Shown in pieces: positions 27,704-37,022 of a stretch of DNA of 64,000 bases. Source of the stretch: Haloarcula salinisoli (GTDB lineage: Archaea; Halobacteriota; Halobacteria; Halobacteriales; Haloarculaceae); NCBI RefSeq assembly GCF_019599405.1, contig NZ_RKLQ01000002.1:558001-622000 (forward strand), given 5' to 3'. Position 1 is the first letter of the stretch, and every line of letters starts with the position of its first letter. The notes under the pieces are model-generated. The model did no database searches. It had not been told where the DNA came from and worked only from the letters and a program-made list of their open reading frames with translations. Both the position numbers and the translations under genes were made by a program.

Positions 27704-28029
27704 TACTCCACTTGCTCCTGACTGTCTCCACGAATCGGGTCGTGGACCGTCACGAGTTTCGTCCCGTCGGGGAAGGTCGGCTCCACCTGTACCATATCGA
27801 CCATCTCCGGGACGCCCTCCATCACGTCCTCGCGGGTCAGCAGGCTCGTCGCCTCCGAGCGGATTTCGGCGACGTCCATCCCCTCACGGGCCCGTTCACA
27901 GACCCAGTCGGAGATGTACGCCACCGTCTCCGGGTGGTTGAGTTTGATATCCCGCTCCTTGCGTCGTCTGGCAAGCTCCGCCGCCATGAAGATGGTGAGT
28001 CGTTCTTCGTCCTTGGGTGAGAGTTTCAT
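27703..28029 (-). CDS. ureA: urease gamma subunit
   Basis: 108 aa, close to the usual 100. Contains [34 protein letters not shown] (start), [30 protein letters not shown] and [20 protein letters not shown]. Structural subunit of the (UreABC)3 enzyme. It overlaps ureC by 4 nt and ureG by 1 nt. It is encoded as a separate gene, as in bacterial ureases, though the order here is B-C-A. Confidence 0.96.
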   Translation of the reverse strand: MKLSPKDEERLTIFMAAELARRRKERDIKLNHPETVAYISDWVCERAREGMDVAEIRSEATSLLTREDVMEGVPEMVDMVQVEPTFPDGTKLVTVHDPIRGDSQEQVE

Positions 28030-29738
28030 AGGGTGTACCTCTGGGTGAGTGGGATTTCCTCGGCCGGTTCACAGGTGACGTGCTCGCCGTCGACCTCGAC
28101 CTCGAACGTCTGGGCGTCGATGTCGATGTCTTCGGGCGCGTAGTCGTTGTGTAGCATATCGGACTTGCCGACGTCGCGAGTACCCCGGACGGGGCGGACC
28201 CGCGACTCCAGCCCGAGTTCCTCCCCGATGTCGTTCTCGTATGCGGCCTCGCTGACGAACGTCGTACTCAGGGAGTGTTTCGCCTTGCCGACCGCGCCCA
28301 TGCGGGACCGCTGTTTCACCGGCTCACAGGTCATCAGCGAACCGTTGGCCTCGCCCATCTCGCTGTGGACCGGGAAGCCGCCCTTAATGACGTATTTGGG
28401 CTTGATGCCGAAGAACTCCGGCTCCCACAGCACGATGTCGGCCATCTTGCCCGGTTCCAGGGAGCCGACGTAGTCGTCGATGCCGGCGACCCTCGCGGGG
28501 TTGAGGGTGTACTTGGCGATGTACCGCTGGATGCGGGCGTTGTCGGCGTCGGTCCCCTCGTCGGCCGGCAGCGGCCCGCGCTGGGCCTTCATCTTGTGGG
28601 CGGTCTGCCACGTCCGGCAGATGACCTCGGCCATCCGGCCCATCGCCTGGGAGTCGGAGGTCATCATGCTGATGGCGCCCATGTCGTGGAGCACGTCCTC
28701 GGCGGCGATGGTCTCCGAGCGGATGCGCGACTCCGCGAAGGCCACGTCCTCCGGGACGTCCGGGTTGAGGTGGTGACAGACCATCACCATGTCCAGGTGC
28801 TCGTCGAACGTGTTGACGGTGTAGGGCATCGACGGGTTCGTCGACGAGGGCAGCATATGCTCGTGGCCGATGAGTTCGAGCACGTCCGGCGCGTGGCCGC
28901 CGCCGGCGCCCTCGATGTGGAACGTGTGGATGGTCCGGCCGTCGATGGCCTCGAAGGTGTCCTCGACGAAGCCGGATTCGTTCAGCGTGTCCGTGTGGAT
29001 ACAGACCTGGACGTCTTCCTCGTCGGCGACGCTGAGGGCGGTGTCGACGGCGTCCGGCGTCGACCCCCAGTCCTCGTGGAGTTTGAGCCCGCAGGCACCG
29101 GCCTCTATCTGTTCGACGATAGGGTCACGGCCGCTGCTGTTCCCTTTCCCGTAGTAACCGACGTTCATCGGGTACTCCTCGGCGGCCTCCAGGAACCGTT
29201 TGATGTTCTCAGGGCCGGGCGTACAGGTGGTCGCGCCACCGCCGTAGCCGCCGCCGAACATCGTCGTGACACCGCTTGCCAGGGCGTGTTCGAACAGCTC
29301 CTTGCTGTTGAAGTGGACGTGGATGTCGAACGCGCCGGGCGTCGCGATGAGGCCGTCGGCCGGGGCGGTGTCCGTGCTCGGGCCGATGATGAGGTCGTCG
29401 TCGACGCCGTCCATCGTGTCGGGGTTGCCGGCCTTCCCGATCCCGGCTACCTTCCCGTCGCGGACGCCGATGTCGCCTTTCTGGACGCCCAGCACCGGGT
29501 CGATGACGACGGCGTTGCTGAACACCCAGTCGAGGGCGCCCTCTGCCTGGGTCGTGCCGGACTGCATCCCCATCCCGTCGCGCATCGTCTTCCCGCCGCC
29601 GAAGACCGCCTCGTCGCCGTAGGTGGCGTGGTCGGTCTCAATCTCGGCGAGGAGGTTGGTGTCGCCCAGCCGGAGTCGGTCACCCTCTGTCGCGCCAAAG
29701 AGGTCCGTGTAGGCATCCCGCGAGAGTTCGCGACTCAT
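28026..29738 (-). CDS. ureC: urease alpha (catalytic) subunit
   Basis: 570 aa. Hydrolyses urea to ammonia and carbamate. Ni ligands and catalytic residues are in place: His140 and His142 (FDIHVHF), carbamylated Lys219 (GLKLHEDWG), His in [28 protein letters not shown], and the mobile flap [12 protein letters not shown] with its Cys-His pair. Length matches bacterial UreC. It overlaps ureB and ureA by 4 nt each. Confidence 0.98.
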   Translation of the reverse strand: MSRELSRDAYTDLFGATEGDRLRLGDTNLLAEIETDHATYGDEAVFGGGKTMRDGMGMQSGTTQAEGALDWVFSNAVVIDPVLGVQKGDIGVRDGKVAGIGKAGNPDTMDGVDDDLIIGPSTDTAPADGLIATPGAFDIHVHFNSKELFEHALASGVTTMFGGGYGGGATTCTPGPENIKRFLEAAEEYPMNVGYYGKGNSSGRDPIVEQIEAGACGLKLHEDWGSTPDAVDTALSVADEEDVQVCIHTDTLNESGFVEDTFEAIDGRTIHTFHIEGAGGGHAPDVLELIGHEHMLPSSTNPSMPYTVNTFDEHLDMVMVCHHLNPDVPEDVAFAESRIRSETIAAEDVLHDMGAISMMTSDSQAMGRMAEVICRTWQTAHKMKAQRGPLPADEGTDADNARIQRYIAKYTLNPARVAGIDDYVGSLEPGKMADIVLWEPEFFGIKPKYVIKGGFPVHSEMGEANGSLMTCEPVKQRSRMGAVGKAKHSLSTTFVSEAAYENDIGEELGLESRVRPVRGTRDVGKSDMLHNDYAPEDIDIDAQTFEVEVDGEHVTCEPAEEIPLTQRYTL

Positions 29739-30118
29739 TTGTCTCCCTCCATGTAGCCGGCGTCTCTGGCTCGCTCGAAGGCCCGTTCCCGGACCTCGTC
29801 GTCGTCGAGGTCGCCGTCGACCAGTCCGCCCATCCCCTTGACGACGCGGTCGCCGCCGATGGCGACGAGGTCGACGTCCTCCTCACAGCCGGGTTCGAAC
29901 CGTATCGCCGTCCCGGCCGGGATGTCCAGACGCATCCCGTAGGCGGCCGCCCGGTCGAAGGAGAGTGCGGGGTTCGCCTCGAAGAAGTGGAAATGCGAAC
30001 CGACCTGCGAGGGTCGGTCCCCGGTGTTCTCGACGGTGACCGACGTCGTTTCACGGCCGGCGTTGATTTCGACTGGTTCGTCTGTCGTCAGCAACTCCCC
30101 CGGAACGAGGTCACTCAT
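29735..30118 (-). CDS. ureB: urease beta subunit
   Basis: 127 aa from ATG 30118 ([10 protein letters not shown]); an in-frame ATG nine codons upstream (30145) is possible. Hallmarks are [26 protein letters not shown] and [18 protein letters not shown]. First gene of the operon ureB-C-A-G-D-E-F, whose members all overlap or nearly touch. The upstream region carries several inverted repeats (next entry). Confidence 0.95.
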   Translation of the reverse strand: MSDLVPGELLTTDEPVEINAGRETTSVTVENTGDRPSQVGSHFHFFEANPALSFDRAAAYGMRLDIPAGTAIRFEPGCEEDVDLVAIGGDRVVKGMGGLVDGDLDDDEVRERAFERARDAGYMEGDK

Positions 30119-30196
30119 CGCCCTTCTGCCTCCATTCGCGGTCATGGTCTCTGGGTGGTGAACGCGCTGCCATAGCAGATGCCGATTCGAAAAACG

Positions 30197-30310
30197 ACAC
30201 TAAAAACGTTGCTTTTAGTGTAGTAATGGGTGATTCTAGTGAGATGGGAGCAGAGACATAAAGAAATAGTGGTGGAGAATTAAAAAGATAATTCTACAGT
30301 CGGTATACCG
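30197..30310 (-). promoter_or_regulatory. inverted repeats upstream of the urease operon
   Basis: Three symmetric elements lie in the AT-rich gap between ureB and the nickel permease. ACACTAAAA-N7-TTTTAGTGT occupies 30197-30221 (9-bp arms, about 80 nt before ureB). AGAATTA-N6-TAATTCT occupies 30276-30295. The palindrome CGGTATACCG occupies 30301-30310. The first is a good operator candidate (nickel or nitrogen control would be logical, but that is inference). The second could instead be a transcript end signal for the permease gene, which terminates at 30425. Confidence 0.5.
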
Positions 30311-30424
30311 GAGGTAGATTCGCCGTTCTCCAATTTTCCGGATAGCTGCTTCGGGAGTTAGCGAGTCTGAACAGGAACTCGGACAGAAAAGTAGCAGGCT
30401 TCAGCAGTTCAAATACGGGGCCAC

Positions 30425-31195
30425 TCAGCTCGGGAGCAAGAGCCCGCTGAGAACGTTGACCGCGAACCCCAACACGAGGACCGAGGCGACGACCTGTGAG
30501 ATGGCGTGGACGCGTTCACCGCGGTCCTTCGAGAACTTGAACAGCGAGCCGGCACCGCCACCTATCAGTGCCATCGTGGCGATAATCGTCACGGCGTAGG
30601 TGGCGACGATACCGACCATCAGGGGGGTCCCACCGCCCGGAATCGTCACGGAGATGAACGCTATCATCGAGACCGGCGGCGAGAGGGTAAACAGCGCGCC
30701 GACCGTCCCGATTTTGAGATACTCGACCGTCGAATGGTCGTGGCTGTGTTCGCCGTGGCCCTCCGCAGTCGGCCGTATCGAGGTCGGCAGGTGGACGTGA
30801 TAGTGGGAATGTGGCTGGTCGCCGTGGTCGTGGGTGTGGCGGTGGACGAGTTTTCGCGTGCCCGTCACGCCGAGATACAGGCTCAACAGCCCCAGGACGA
30901 TGCCGACGAACAGCGTCCCGAACTGCTCGAAGACCCCAGGAAAGGACGTCGTCCCGAACAGTACGTAGGCGGTGGCGACCCAGACGACGACCAGTAACGC
31001 GTGGCCGGCGGCGAAACAGCCGCCGACGAGCGCCGAGAGTTTCGGGTCGGCCGCCTCGTGGGTCAGGGCAGCGATGCCGGCGACGTGGTCGGGTTCGATT
31101 CCGTGGGTGATGCCGAGAAAGCCGGCCGTCAGGAGATAGCCGACGCCGGCGGTCAGCCCGACGCCGACTCCGACGTCGCTCAACAGGTCAAACAT
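30425..31195 (-). CDS. nickel/cobalt permease (NiCoT/UreH/RcnA superfamily)
   Basis: 256 aa. Six or so hydrophobic helices. The signature HX4DH occurs in helix 1 (HGIEPDH, His31-Asp36-His37), with a further His-rich cytoplasmic loop at about 115-150 (HRHTHDHGDQPHSHYHVH ... HGEHSHDHS). Its position next to urease, a nickel enzyme, points to Ni import, although RcnA-type members export. It is transcribed toward ureB on the same strand, with about 280 nt between, and is divergent from the urt operon. Confidence 0.85.
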   Translation of the reverse strand: MFDLLSDVGVGVGLTAGVGYLLTAGFLGITHGIEPDHVAGIAALTHEAADPKLSALVGGCFAAGHALLVVVWVATAYVLFGTTSFPGVFEQFGTLFVGIVLGLLSLYLGVTGTRKLVHRHTHDHGDQPHSHYHVHLPTSIRPTAEGHGEHSHDHSTVEYLKIGTVGALFTLSPPVSMIAFISVTIPGGGTPLMVGIVATYAVTIIATMALIGGGAGSLFKFSKDRGERVHAISQVVASVLVLGFAVNVLSGLLLPS

Positions 31196-31489
31196 CGCTC
31201 ACCCGCCTGTGGTCCCACCCCTTGTGGCCACGTGGTACTGATACGGCAGCGGTCTGTTCGACATCGAGGTGCGCGCGGCGCATTATCGGGAGGTTCTTCC
31301 CCCAGTTGGGTTATAGTGTTTGACGATATCGCAATATATGCGTTATAATCTGGACGGCTGTAGTAAATTCCCGGGTGGTGGCGGGCTACACCCGGTATCG
31401 TCCCGGTGACCGACAACACTGTTCACGCACTCAATTATTCCGGGTAAATACGAAGTCTACGAATCTACAGGAATGTAAATCTAGATTCG
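31196..31489. promoter_or_regulatory. divergent promoter region between nickel permease and urt operon, with a 9-bp inverted repeat
   Basis: AT-rich near 31307-31350 (gttatagtg, caatatatgcgttataat) and 31436-31489. ACGAATCTA (31459-31467) and TAGATTCGT (31482-31490) form a perfect 9-bp inverted repeat with a 14-nt spacer that ends on the first base of the TTG start of the next ORF. It could be an operator or an RNA hairpin at the urt transcript start. Confidence 0.45.
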
Positions 31490-31699
31490 TTGGACGATTA
31501 TCCAGTATATAAGGGAATATGTACTGGACTGATGTGTAACCATTGTATTTTCAATGGTATTGAACAAGATGGAAGGGTTTATTTGTGGTGTTTATCTCAT
31601 GAGCCAATGTCGAATATGGAACGACAAACGTTTCAGAAAGGCCCTGAACGTGTACAGTTTGACCAAAATATTGAGAAATATATGGAGGATAGGAAATGA
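31490..31699 (+). CDS. small Cys-containing protein overlapping urtA
   Basis: 69 aa if read from TTG 31490; the only in-frame ATG (31532) would remove the first Cys. Cys11, Cys16, Cys19 and Cys34 form C-x4-C-x2-C ... WC, suggestive of a zinc- or iron-binding knuckle; a charged helical tail follows (ERVQFDQNIEKYMEDRK). Its codons are notably AT-rich compared with the neighbours. The TGA stop overlaps the urtA ATG as ATGA, which argues for a real, translationally coupled leader gene. No family recognised; start codon uncertain. Confidence 0.6.
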   Translation: MDDYPVYKGICTGLMCNHCIFNGIEQDGRVYLWCLSHEPMSNMERQTFQKGPERVQFDQNIEKYMEDRK

Positions 31700-32961
31700 G
31701 TGGCCGAACGTTCAGTCGTCGATCACTGCTGGCAAGTAGCGCGACTGCACTCGGTATCTCTGTCGCCGGCTGTTCCATCGGCGGCGGCAGCAACAGCGGC
31801 CCGACGGTCGGGATTCTCGAGGACCGTTCGGGGAACTTCCAGCTCAACGGGACCTCGAAGTGGCAGGCTACTCGCCTCGCCCTCGAAGAGATCAACGACG
31901 ACGGCGGGCTGCTCGGCGAAGAGATCGAAATCGTCGACCCCGACCCCCAGTCCGACAACAGCCGGTATCAGGAACTCACCGAGAAACTGATACTGCAGGA
32001 CCAGGTCGACGCGCTGTGGGCGGGCTACTCGAGTGCGACCCGGGAAGCCATCCGTCCCATCATCAACGAGAACGAACAGCTGTACTTCTACACGACCCAG
32101 TACGAGGGTGGTGTCTGTGACAACACCATCTTCCCGGTCGGTGCGACCGCACGCCAGCAGCTGGGCATCGTGACGCCGTATCTGGCCGACGAGTTCGGCG
32201 ACGACATCTACATCATCGCCGCCGACTACAACTTCGGGCAGTTGTCGGGGGACTGGGTGAACGTCCTCGCACAGGAAAACGACTACAACATCGTCGGCGA
32301 GGAGTACATCCCGCTGGACGAGACGGACTTCTCGTCGGTCATCAACCGGATCCAGGACGAGGACCCCGACTTCATCATGTCGATGCTGGTTGGGTCGAAC
32401 CACGAGAACTTCTACGACCAGCGTGCGACCAACGAGATAACCGACATCCCAATCGGCACGTCGACGACGCTGGCCCAGGGCCACGAGCACATCCGCTACG
32501 ACCCACCCGCGCTAACCAACGTTTACGCCGGTGTCAGCTACATGGAGGAGTTCGGCGACCAGCGGGACGGCGAGAACATCGTCGAGGACTTCTACGAGCG
32601 CTGGCCCGACGCCAACTACCTCAACCAGGAAGCCCAGAACAACTACTTCTCCGTGTACCTCTGGGCTGAGGCCGTCGAGGAGGCCGGTACGTTCGACCAG
32701 CAGGAAGTCATCAGCGTTCTCGAAGAGGGCCGCGACATCAGCGCGCCCTCCGGCGAACTGACCCTCGACGGCGCGACCCACCACATGGAACACGAGATGC
32801 GTGTGGCTGTCTGCGACGAGAACCACGAGATATCGTTCACCAACAACGAACGAATCGGCCCGAGCTTCCTCCGCAGCGAGGTCGAGGGCGGGGACGGCTG
32901 TAACCTCAAAGAACAGGACAAGACCACTCAGTACGTCCCAAGTGACGTCTACGATGTCTAG
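31696..32961 (+). CDS. urtA: urea ABC transporter substrate-binding lipoprotein
   Basis: 421 aa. Tat signal (FSRRSLLASSATALGISVAGC) with lipobox Cys. The mature part is a periplasmic-binding-protein type 1 fold of the FmdD/AmiC/UrtA class (TVGILEDRSGNFQLNGTSKW, ALEEINDDGG, LWAGYSSATREAIRPII, QYEGGVCDNTIFPVGA). Captures urea outside the membrane for UrtBC. Urea rather than amide specificity is inferred from urtD/urtE signature motifs and the adjacent urease operon. Confidence 0.9.
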   Translation: MSGRTFSRRSLLASSATALGISVAGCSIGGGSNSGPTVGILEDRSGNFQLNGTSKWQATRLALEEINDDGGLLGEEIEIVDPDPQSDNSRYQELTEKLILQDQVDALWAGYSSATREAIRPIINENEQLYFYTTQYEGGVCDNTIFPVGATARQQLGIVTPYLADEFGDDIYIIAADYNFGQLSGDWVNVLAQENDYNIVGEEYIPLDETDFSSVINRIQDEDPDFIMSMLVGSNHENFYDQRATNEITDIPIGTSTTLAQGHEHIRYDPPALTNVYAGVSYMEEFGDQRDGENIVEDFYERWPDANYLNQEAQNNYFSVYLWAEAVEEAGTFDQQEVISVLEEGRDISAPSGELTLDGATHHMEHEMRVAVCDENHEISFTNNERIGPSFLRSEVEGGDGCNLKEQDKTTQYVPSDVYDV

Positions 32962-33018
32962 GCCACATGATTCAGGTCACGCACTCGACTCGCTTGCCGA
33001 CCTGGACGGTGGTACGCC

Positions 33019-33936
33019 GTGAGTGAAGCCACGCTGCCGGCCATCGTGGTGTACGACATCGCCGCGCTGTTGTTCCAGTTCCTGAACAGCTTCGGCTTCA
33101 TCATCCTCGCGACCGTCGGGCTGGCTATCATCTTCGGCATGATGGGCGTCATCAACCTCGCCCACGGGGAGTTCATCCTCATCGGCGTCTACGGGACGGC
33201 CCTGACCTATCACGCGGGCCTCCCGCTCCCGGTGGCGATGGGTGCCGGCGTCGTCGTCACGACCGTGTTCGGTGTGGTCGTCGAACGGACTATCGTCCGA
33301 CACTTCTACGACCGGCTGCTGGACTCGATGGTGGCGACGTGGGGGCTGGCCCTCGTCATCTCCCAGCTGCTGCTCATCGTCTTCGGCTCCAGCCTCGACA
33401 GCATCGGGACGCCGCTCGGGAACGTCAGCTACGGCCCGTTCTCGTCGTCGATATATCGGAGTGTGTTGCTCCCGGCCGTCGCGCTGTTGGTGCTTGCCGG
33501 GCTGTACGTGCTGTTTACCCGCACCGAGTTCGGTATCAAAGCACGAGCTACCATCGAGGACCCCGAGACAGCACGGGCGATGGGTATCGACACCGACCGG
33601 ATGTACGTCGCGACGTTCGCTATCGGCTCCGCGCTGGCGGGGCTGACCGGCGCGCTGTACGCCCCCGCACTGGGCTCGATTACCCCGAACCGCGGGAGCA
33701 CGTTCCTCGTCGAAGCGTTCGTCGCTGTCGTCGTCGGCGGCCCATCGGTCATCTTGGGCACGCTGTCGGCGTCCGGGCTGCTCAGCGTCTTCAACGCCGG
33801 CGGGAGCTTCTTCTTCGGGACGTTCATCGGGCAGATGCTGTTGCTGCTCGTCGCGATAGTCGCGCTCCGGTTCCTGCCGGACGGCATCACCGGCTACGTG
33901 GACGACTGGCGCCAGCGCAGGAGGGCCGAGGAATGA
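33019..33936 (+). CDS. urtB: urea ABC transporter permease UrtB
   Basis: 305 aa LivH-type permease with about eight helices. The conserved block MGVINLAHGEFILIGVYG and the cytoplasmic RAMGIDTDRMYVATFAIG coupling region are visible. GTG start at 33019, 57 nt after urtA; stop overlaps urtC (ATGA). It is shorter than many bacterial UrtB proteins, which carry an extra periplasmic N-terminal part. Confidence 0.92.
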   Translation: MSEATLPAIVVYDIAALLFQFLNSFGFIILATVGLAIIFGMMGVINLAHGEFILIGVYGTALTYHAGLPLPVAMGAGVVVTTVFGVVVERTIVRHFYDRLLDSMVATWGLALVISQLLLIVFGSSLDSIGTPLGNVSYGPFSSSIYRSVLLPAVALLVLAGLYVLFTRTEFGIKARATIEDPETARAMGIDTDRMYVATFAIGSALAGLTGALYAPALGSITPNRGSTFLVEAFVAVVVGGPSVILGTLSASGLLSVFNAGGSFFFGTFIGQMLLLLVAIVALRFLPDGITGYVDDWRQRRRAEE

Positions 33937-35057
33937 GCGGCGCCGTCGACTCGGTGGTGTCAATCCTCAGTGGGATTCGGGGACGGCTCGAAGGCCCCAA
34001 CACCTACGGCAACTCGCTGGTGTTCTGGGTCGCGTTCGTCCTCGCGGTCTTCTGGCTCGCCCTCTATCCGCTGGTGACCGACCCCTACACCATCATCCAG
34101 ACCTCGCGGTACTTCGCCGTCGCGTTCCTCGCGCTGAGCCTCTGTTTCATCTGGGGGTACGCCGGGGTGTTGAGCTTCGGACAGGTCGCCTTCTTCGGCG
34201 TCGCGGCCTACACCTTCGGCGCTATCGGCATCAACCTCTCGTCGGCGATGGGCGTCACCGTCGCTATCGTGGGGGCCGTCGTCGTCGGGACCCTGGCCGC
34301 CGCCCTGCTGGGCTATTTCATGTTCTACGGGGGCGTCCGGGACACCTACGTCACGATAATGACGCTCGTCGTGGCCCTCGTGTTGAACACGTTCATGGCC
34401 CAGACGGCGGGCAGCGAGTGGGCCATCGGCAAAGCCCAGCTGGGGGGGTTCAACGGGATGACCGACATCCCGAGTCTCACGCTCGGCATCGGCGAGACAG
34501 CCATGGTCTTCGAGCGGGGTGCGCTGTACTACGCGTTGCTCGTCTCGCTCGTCCTGGTCTATCTTGGCCTGCGTGTCCTGCTCAACAGCTCGTTCGGAAT
34601 GACGATGGTCGCGATTCGCGAGGACGAAGCCCGGACCGAGACGTTCGGCTACAACGTCCCGTTCGTGAAACTCGTGGTGTTCACCATCGGCGGCTCGCTG
34701 GCCGCCCTCGGCGGCGTGTTCTACGCGAGCTGGGGCAACTACGTCGACCCCAGCGTCTTCGGGATTGCCTTCGCCGCGCTCCCCGTCGTCTGGGTCAGCG
34801 TCGGCGGCCGCGAATCGCTCATCGGTGCCCTCGGCGCGACGCTGGCGATAGAGCAGATGCGAACCGCCCTCTCCAGCGGTATCGGCCCCATCGGCTCTGA
34901 GTGGGCGCTCGTCATCGTCGGTGGACTCCTGCTGGGCGTGATTCTGTTCATGCCCGCCGGTGTCGTCCCGACGGTGGACAGCCTCGTCAAGAGACTGCAG
35001 GAGCGGCGGTCCGAGCAGGGCCAGTCGGCTCAACCAACCGAGGAGGCGGTCGAATGA
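33933..35057 (+). CDS. urtC: urea ABC transporter permease UrtC
   Basis: 374 aa LivM-type permease with about nine helices. Key blocks: LCFIWGYAGVLSFGQVAFFGVAAYTFG, YVTIMTLVVALVLNTFM, AIREDEARTETFGYNV (coupling helix) and WVSVGGRESLIGALGATL. It pairs with UrtB to form the channel. The ATG overlaps the urtB stop by 4 nt; its stop overlaps urtD likewise. Confidence 0.93.
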   Translation: MSGAVDSVVSILSGIRGRLEGPNTYGNSLVFWVAFVLAVFWLALYPLVTDPYTIIQTSRYFAVAFLALSLCFIWGYAGVLSFGQVAFFGVAAYTFGAIGINLSSAMGVTVAIVGAVVVGTLAAALLGYFMFYGGVRDTYVTIMTLVVALVLNTFMAQTAGSEWAIGKAQLGGFNGMTDIPSLTLGIGETAMVFERGALYYALLVSLVLVYLGLRVLLNSSFGMTMVAIREDEARTETFGYNVPFVKLVVFTIGGSLAALGGVFYASWGNYVDPSVFGIAFAALPVVWVSVGGRESLIGALGATLAIEQMRTALSSGIGPIGSEWALVIVGGLLLGVILFMPAGVVPTVDSLVKRLQERRSEQGQSAQPTEEAVE

Positions 35058-35824
35058 CCACCCAGGACATCAACGTAAAGCAACAACCCGCTGTCGCCGC
35101 AACCGGCAGCGACACCGACACGCTGCTTGCGACCGACCAGCTCACCAAGAAGTTCGGCGGCCTCACCGCGGTCGATAGCGTCGACTTCTCGGTCACCGAG
35201 GGCGAGATACGGTGTCTCATCGGGCCCAACGGCGCCGGCAAGAGCACGCTACTCGAACTGATTACCGGCCAGCTCTCGCCGACCGAGGGCGACATCTACT
35301 TCGATGGGACCGACCTGACCGGGCTGGACACCCACGAGCGAATCGATACCGGCCTCAGTGTCAAATTCCAGTCGCCACACGTCTACGAGAATCTCTCGGT
35401 CACCGAGAATCTCCGTGTGCCGCTGCAGCGCACGGACCGCGATACAGAGCGTGTACTGGCCGAGACGCTCGAGCGAACCGCTCTGAGCGGCGATGCCGAT
35501 ACCCAGGCCAGCGAACTCTCACACGGCGAGAAACAGCGCCTCGAAATCGGGATGGCGCTAACGCTGGACCCGAAACTGATGTTACTCGACGAGCCCGTGG
35601 CCGGGATGTCGATAGACGAGACCGACGACGTCGCGGCCCTGATTCGCTCGTTGCACGACGACGGGATGACGTTCCTCGTCGTCGAGCACGACATGGAGTT
35701 CGTCCGGCGCATCTCCGAACAGGTCACCGTGTTGAACCAGGGGTCGATTCTCCGGCAAGGCCCCATCGAGGAGATCGAGTCCGACGAGGAGGTCCGCCGG
35801 ATCTACCTGGGGGAGAACGCATGA
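35054..35824 (+). CDS. urtD: urea ABC transporter ATPase UrtD
   Basis: 256 aa. Walker A GPNGAGKST, Q-loop VKFQSPHVYENL, signature LSHGEKQRLEIGMAL (the SHG-KQ-LEIGM variant is characteristic of UrtD rather than LivG), Walker B LMLLDEPVAGM and H-loop VVEHDMEFV. An N-terminal extension of about 25 residues precedes the domain. Four-nt overlaps on both sides. Confidence 0.94.
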   Translation: MTTQDINVKQQPAVAATGSDTDTLLATDQLTKKFGGLTAVDSVDFSVTEGEIRCLIGPNGAGKSTLLELITGQLSPTEGDIYFDGTDLTGLDTHERIDTGLSVKFQSPHVYENLSVTENLRVPLQRTDRDTERVLAETLERTALSGDADTQASELSHGEKQRLEIGMALTLDPKLMLLDEPVAGMSIDETDDVAALIRSLHDDGMTFLVVEHDMEFVRRISEQVTVLNQGSILRQGPIEEIESDEEVRRIYLGENA

Positions 35825-36519
35825 CGCTCGAAATCGAGAACCTCAACGCCGGCTACGACGGCACGCCGATACTCCGTGACGTGGATTTCAGCGTCGAAGA
35901 CGGCGAAATCGTCGGTATCGTCGGCCGCAACGGCGTCGGGAAGACGACGCTGTTGAAGGCGATTATGGGGCTGCTCGAACCCGATTCGGGGACGGTCCGG
36001 TTCAATGGCGCGGAGCTGACTGACGAACCGGCCAACGTCCACGCCGACCACAGCATCGGCTACGTGCCACAGGGTCGGGACGTCTTCCCGGGGCTGACGG
36101 TCGAACAGAATCTCACCATCGGCGAGGGCATCGGTAACGACGACGAGACCCGCTACGAGCAGGTCTACGACTACTTCCCGATCCTGGAAGAGCGTGCCGA
36201 CCAGGACGCCGGGACGATGAGCGGCGGCCAGCAGCAGATGCTCGCCATCGGCCGCGCGCTCGTAGGCGATCCCGACCTGCTGCTGGTCGATGAACCGTCG
36301 GAGGGTGTCCAGCCCTCTATCGTGCAATCGATTACCGAGGACCTCGAACGAATCAACGCGGAGTTCGGCACGACGATACTCTTCGTCGAGCAGAACCTCT
36401 CGGTGATTCAGGGGCTCGCCCAGCGGTGTTACGCCATCGACCACGGCGAGATAGTCGACGAGATCACCGGCGACGCGGTCAGCGACCGCGACCGACTCGA
36501 AGAGTATCTGGTCGTCTGA
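35821..36519 (+). CDS. urtE: urea ABC transporter ATPase UrtE
   Basis: 232 aa. Walker A GRNGVGKTT (typical of UrtE; LivF usually has GANGAGKTT), signature SGGQQQMLAIGRAL, Walker B LLLVDEPSEGVQPSI and H-loop FVEQNLSV. Last gene of the urt operon; no clear T-rich terminator follows before the small membrane gene on the other strand. Confidence 0.94.
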   Translation: MTLEIENLNAGYDGTPILRDVDFSVEDGEIVGIVGRNGVGKTTLLKAIMGLLEPDSGTVRFNGAELTDEPANVHADHSIGYVPQGRDVFPGLTVEQNLTIGEGIGNDDETRYEQVYDYFPILEERADQDAGTMSGGQQQMLAIGRALVGDPDLLLVDEPSEGVQPSIVQSITEDLERINAEFGTTILFVEQNLSVIQGLAQRCYAIDHGEIVDEITGDAVSDRDRLEEYLVV

Positions 36520-36596
36520 ACGCGCGGCCGCTCTCACCGCGACCGGGGCGACGCCCCCTCCTTACGAGCGGGCGAGGTGGCCCCGACTGACGCGGC

Positions 36597-36791
36597 TCAC
36601 TGGCCGTACAGCAGATACGAGAGAGCGACGAACGCGGCTGCAGTCCCGGCGACGAACGCCAGTAGCGTGACTGCCGGACCGAACTGTGAGACTATCGCCG
36701 CCAGAAATATGCCGCCGATCAGCGTGGCGAAGAGTAACAGCGCTCCGTTCTGCCACTCGTTGACGAACTCGCCGAAGGTCTGCCCGGACAT
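36597..36791 (-). CDS. two-helix small membrane protein, paralogue of 24543-24740
   Basis: 64 aa: MSGQTFGEFVNEWQ, two transmembrane helices (about 16-36 and 41-59) and the ending SYLLYGQ. The 5' parts of both genes, their promoters (TATTTGTAATCTCAG) and the 3' ends (TACCTGCTGTACGG-like) are conserved at DNA level, while the middle has diverged. Unknown function. Confidence 0.8.
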   Translation of the reverse strand: MSGQTFGEFVNEWQNGALLLFATLIGGIFLAAIVSQFGPAVTLLAFVAGTAAAFVALSYLLYGQ

Positions 36792-36917
36792 ACGCCGTAC
36801 TTTCTACTGAGATTACAAATAACTGCTGACAGCCCCGACGCTCACGGAATAGCGCGAAAGAAAACTGAGGTTCGTCTGGCCACCCCTCGCGGCGCGCGGC
36901 TCGGAATCGCTCTGCTC

Positions 36918-37022
36918 GCGGGCTCTGCCCGCTCGCAATCCGAGGTCGTCGCTCCGGGCTCGCTTTAGTCTCGCGGGTCACTCCGCCCCGCTCGACTTGT
37001 CAGAGACTTCTTCGAAGTCTCT
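36918..37022. repeat. short-loop hairpins before the aconitase 3' end (hairpin family locus B)
   Basis: GCGGGC-TCT-GCCCGC at 36918-36932 and AGAGACTTC-TTC-GAAGTCTCT at 37002-37022 (9-bp perfect arms), the latter ending right at the aconitase stop codon. Likely an RNA 3'-end structure for the aconitase transcript. Confidence 0.65.

Noticed and set aside
26169-27731. 520-codon version of ureD extending back through ureG
   Set aside because: The extra N-terminus is Arg/Gly-rich shadow sequence overlapping ureG; GTG 27086 gives the normal UreD length with a 4-nt overlap.
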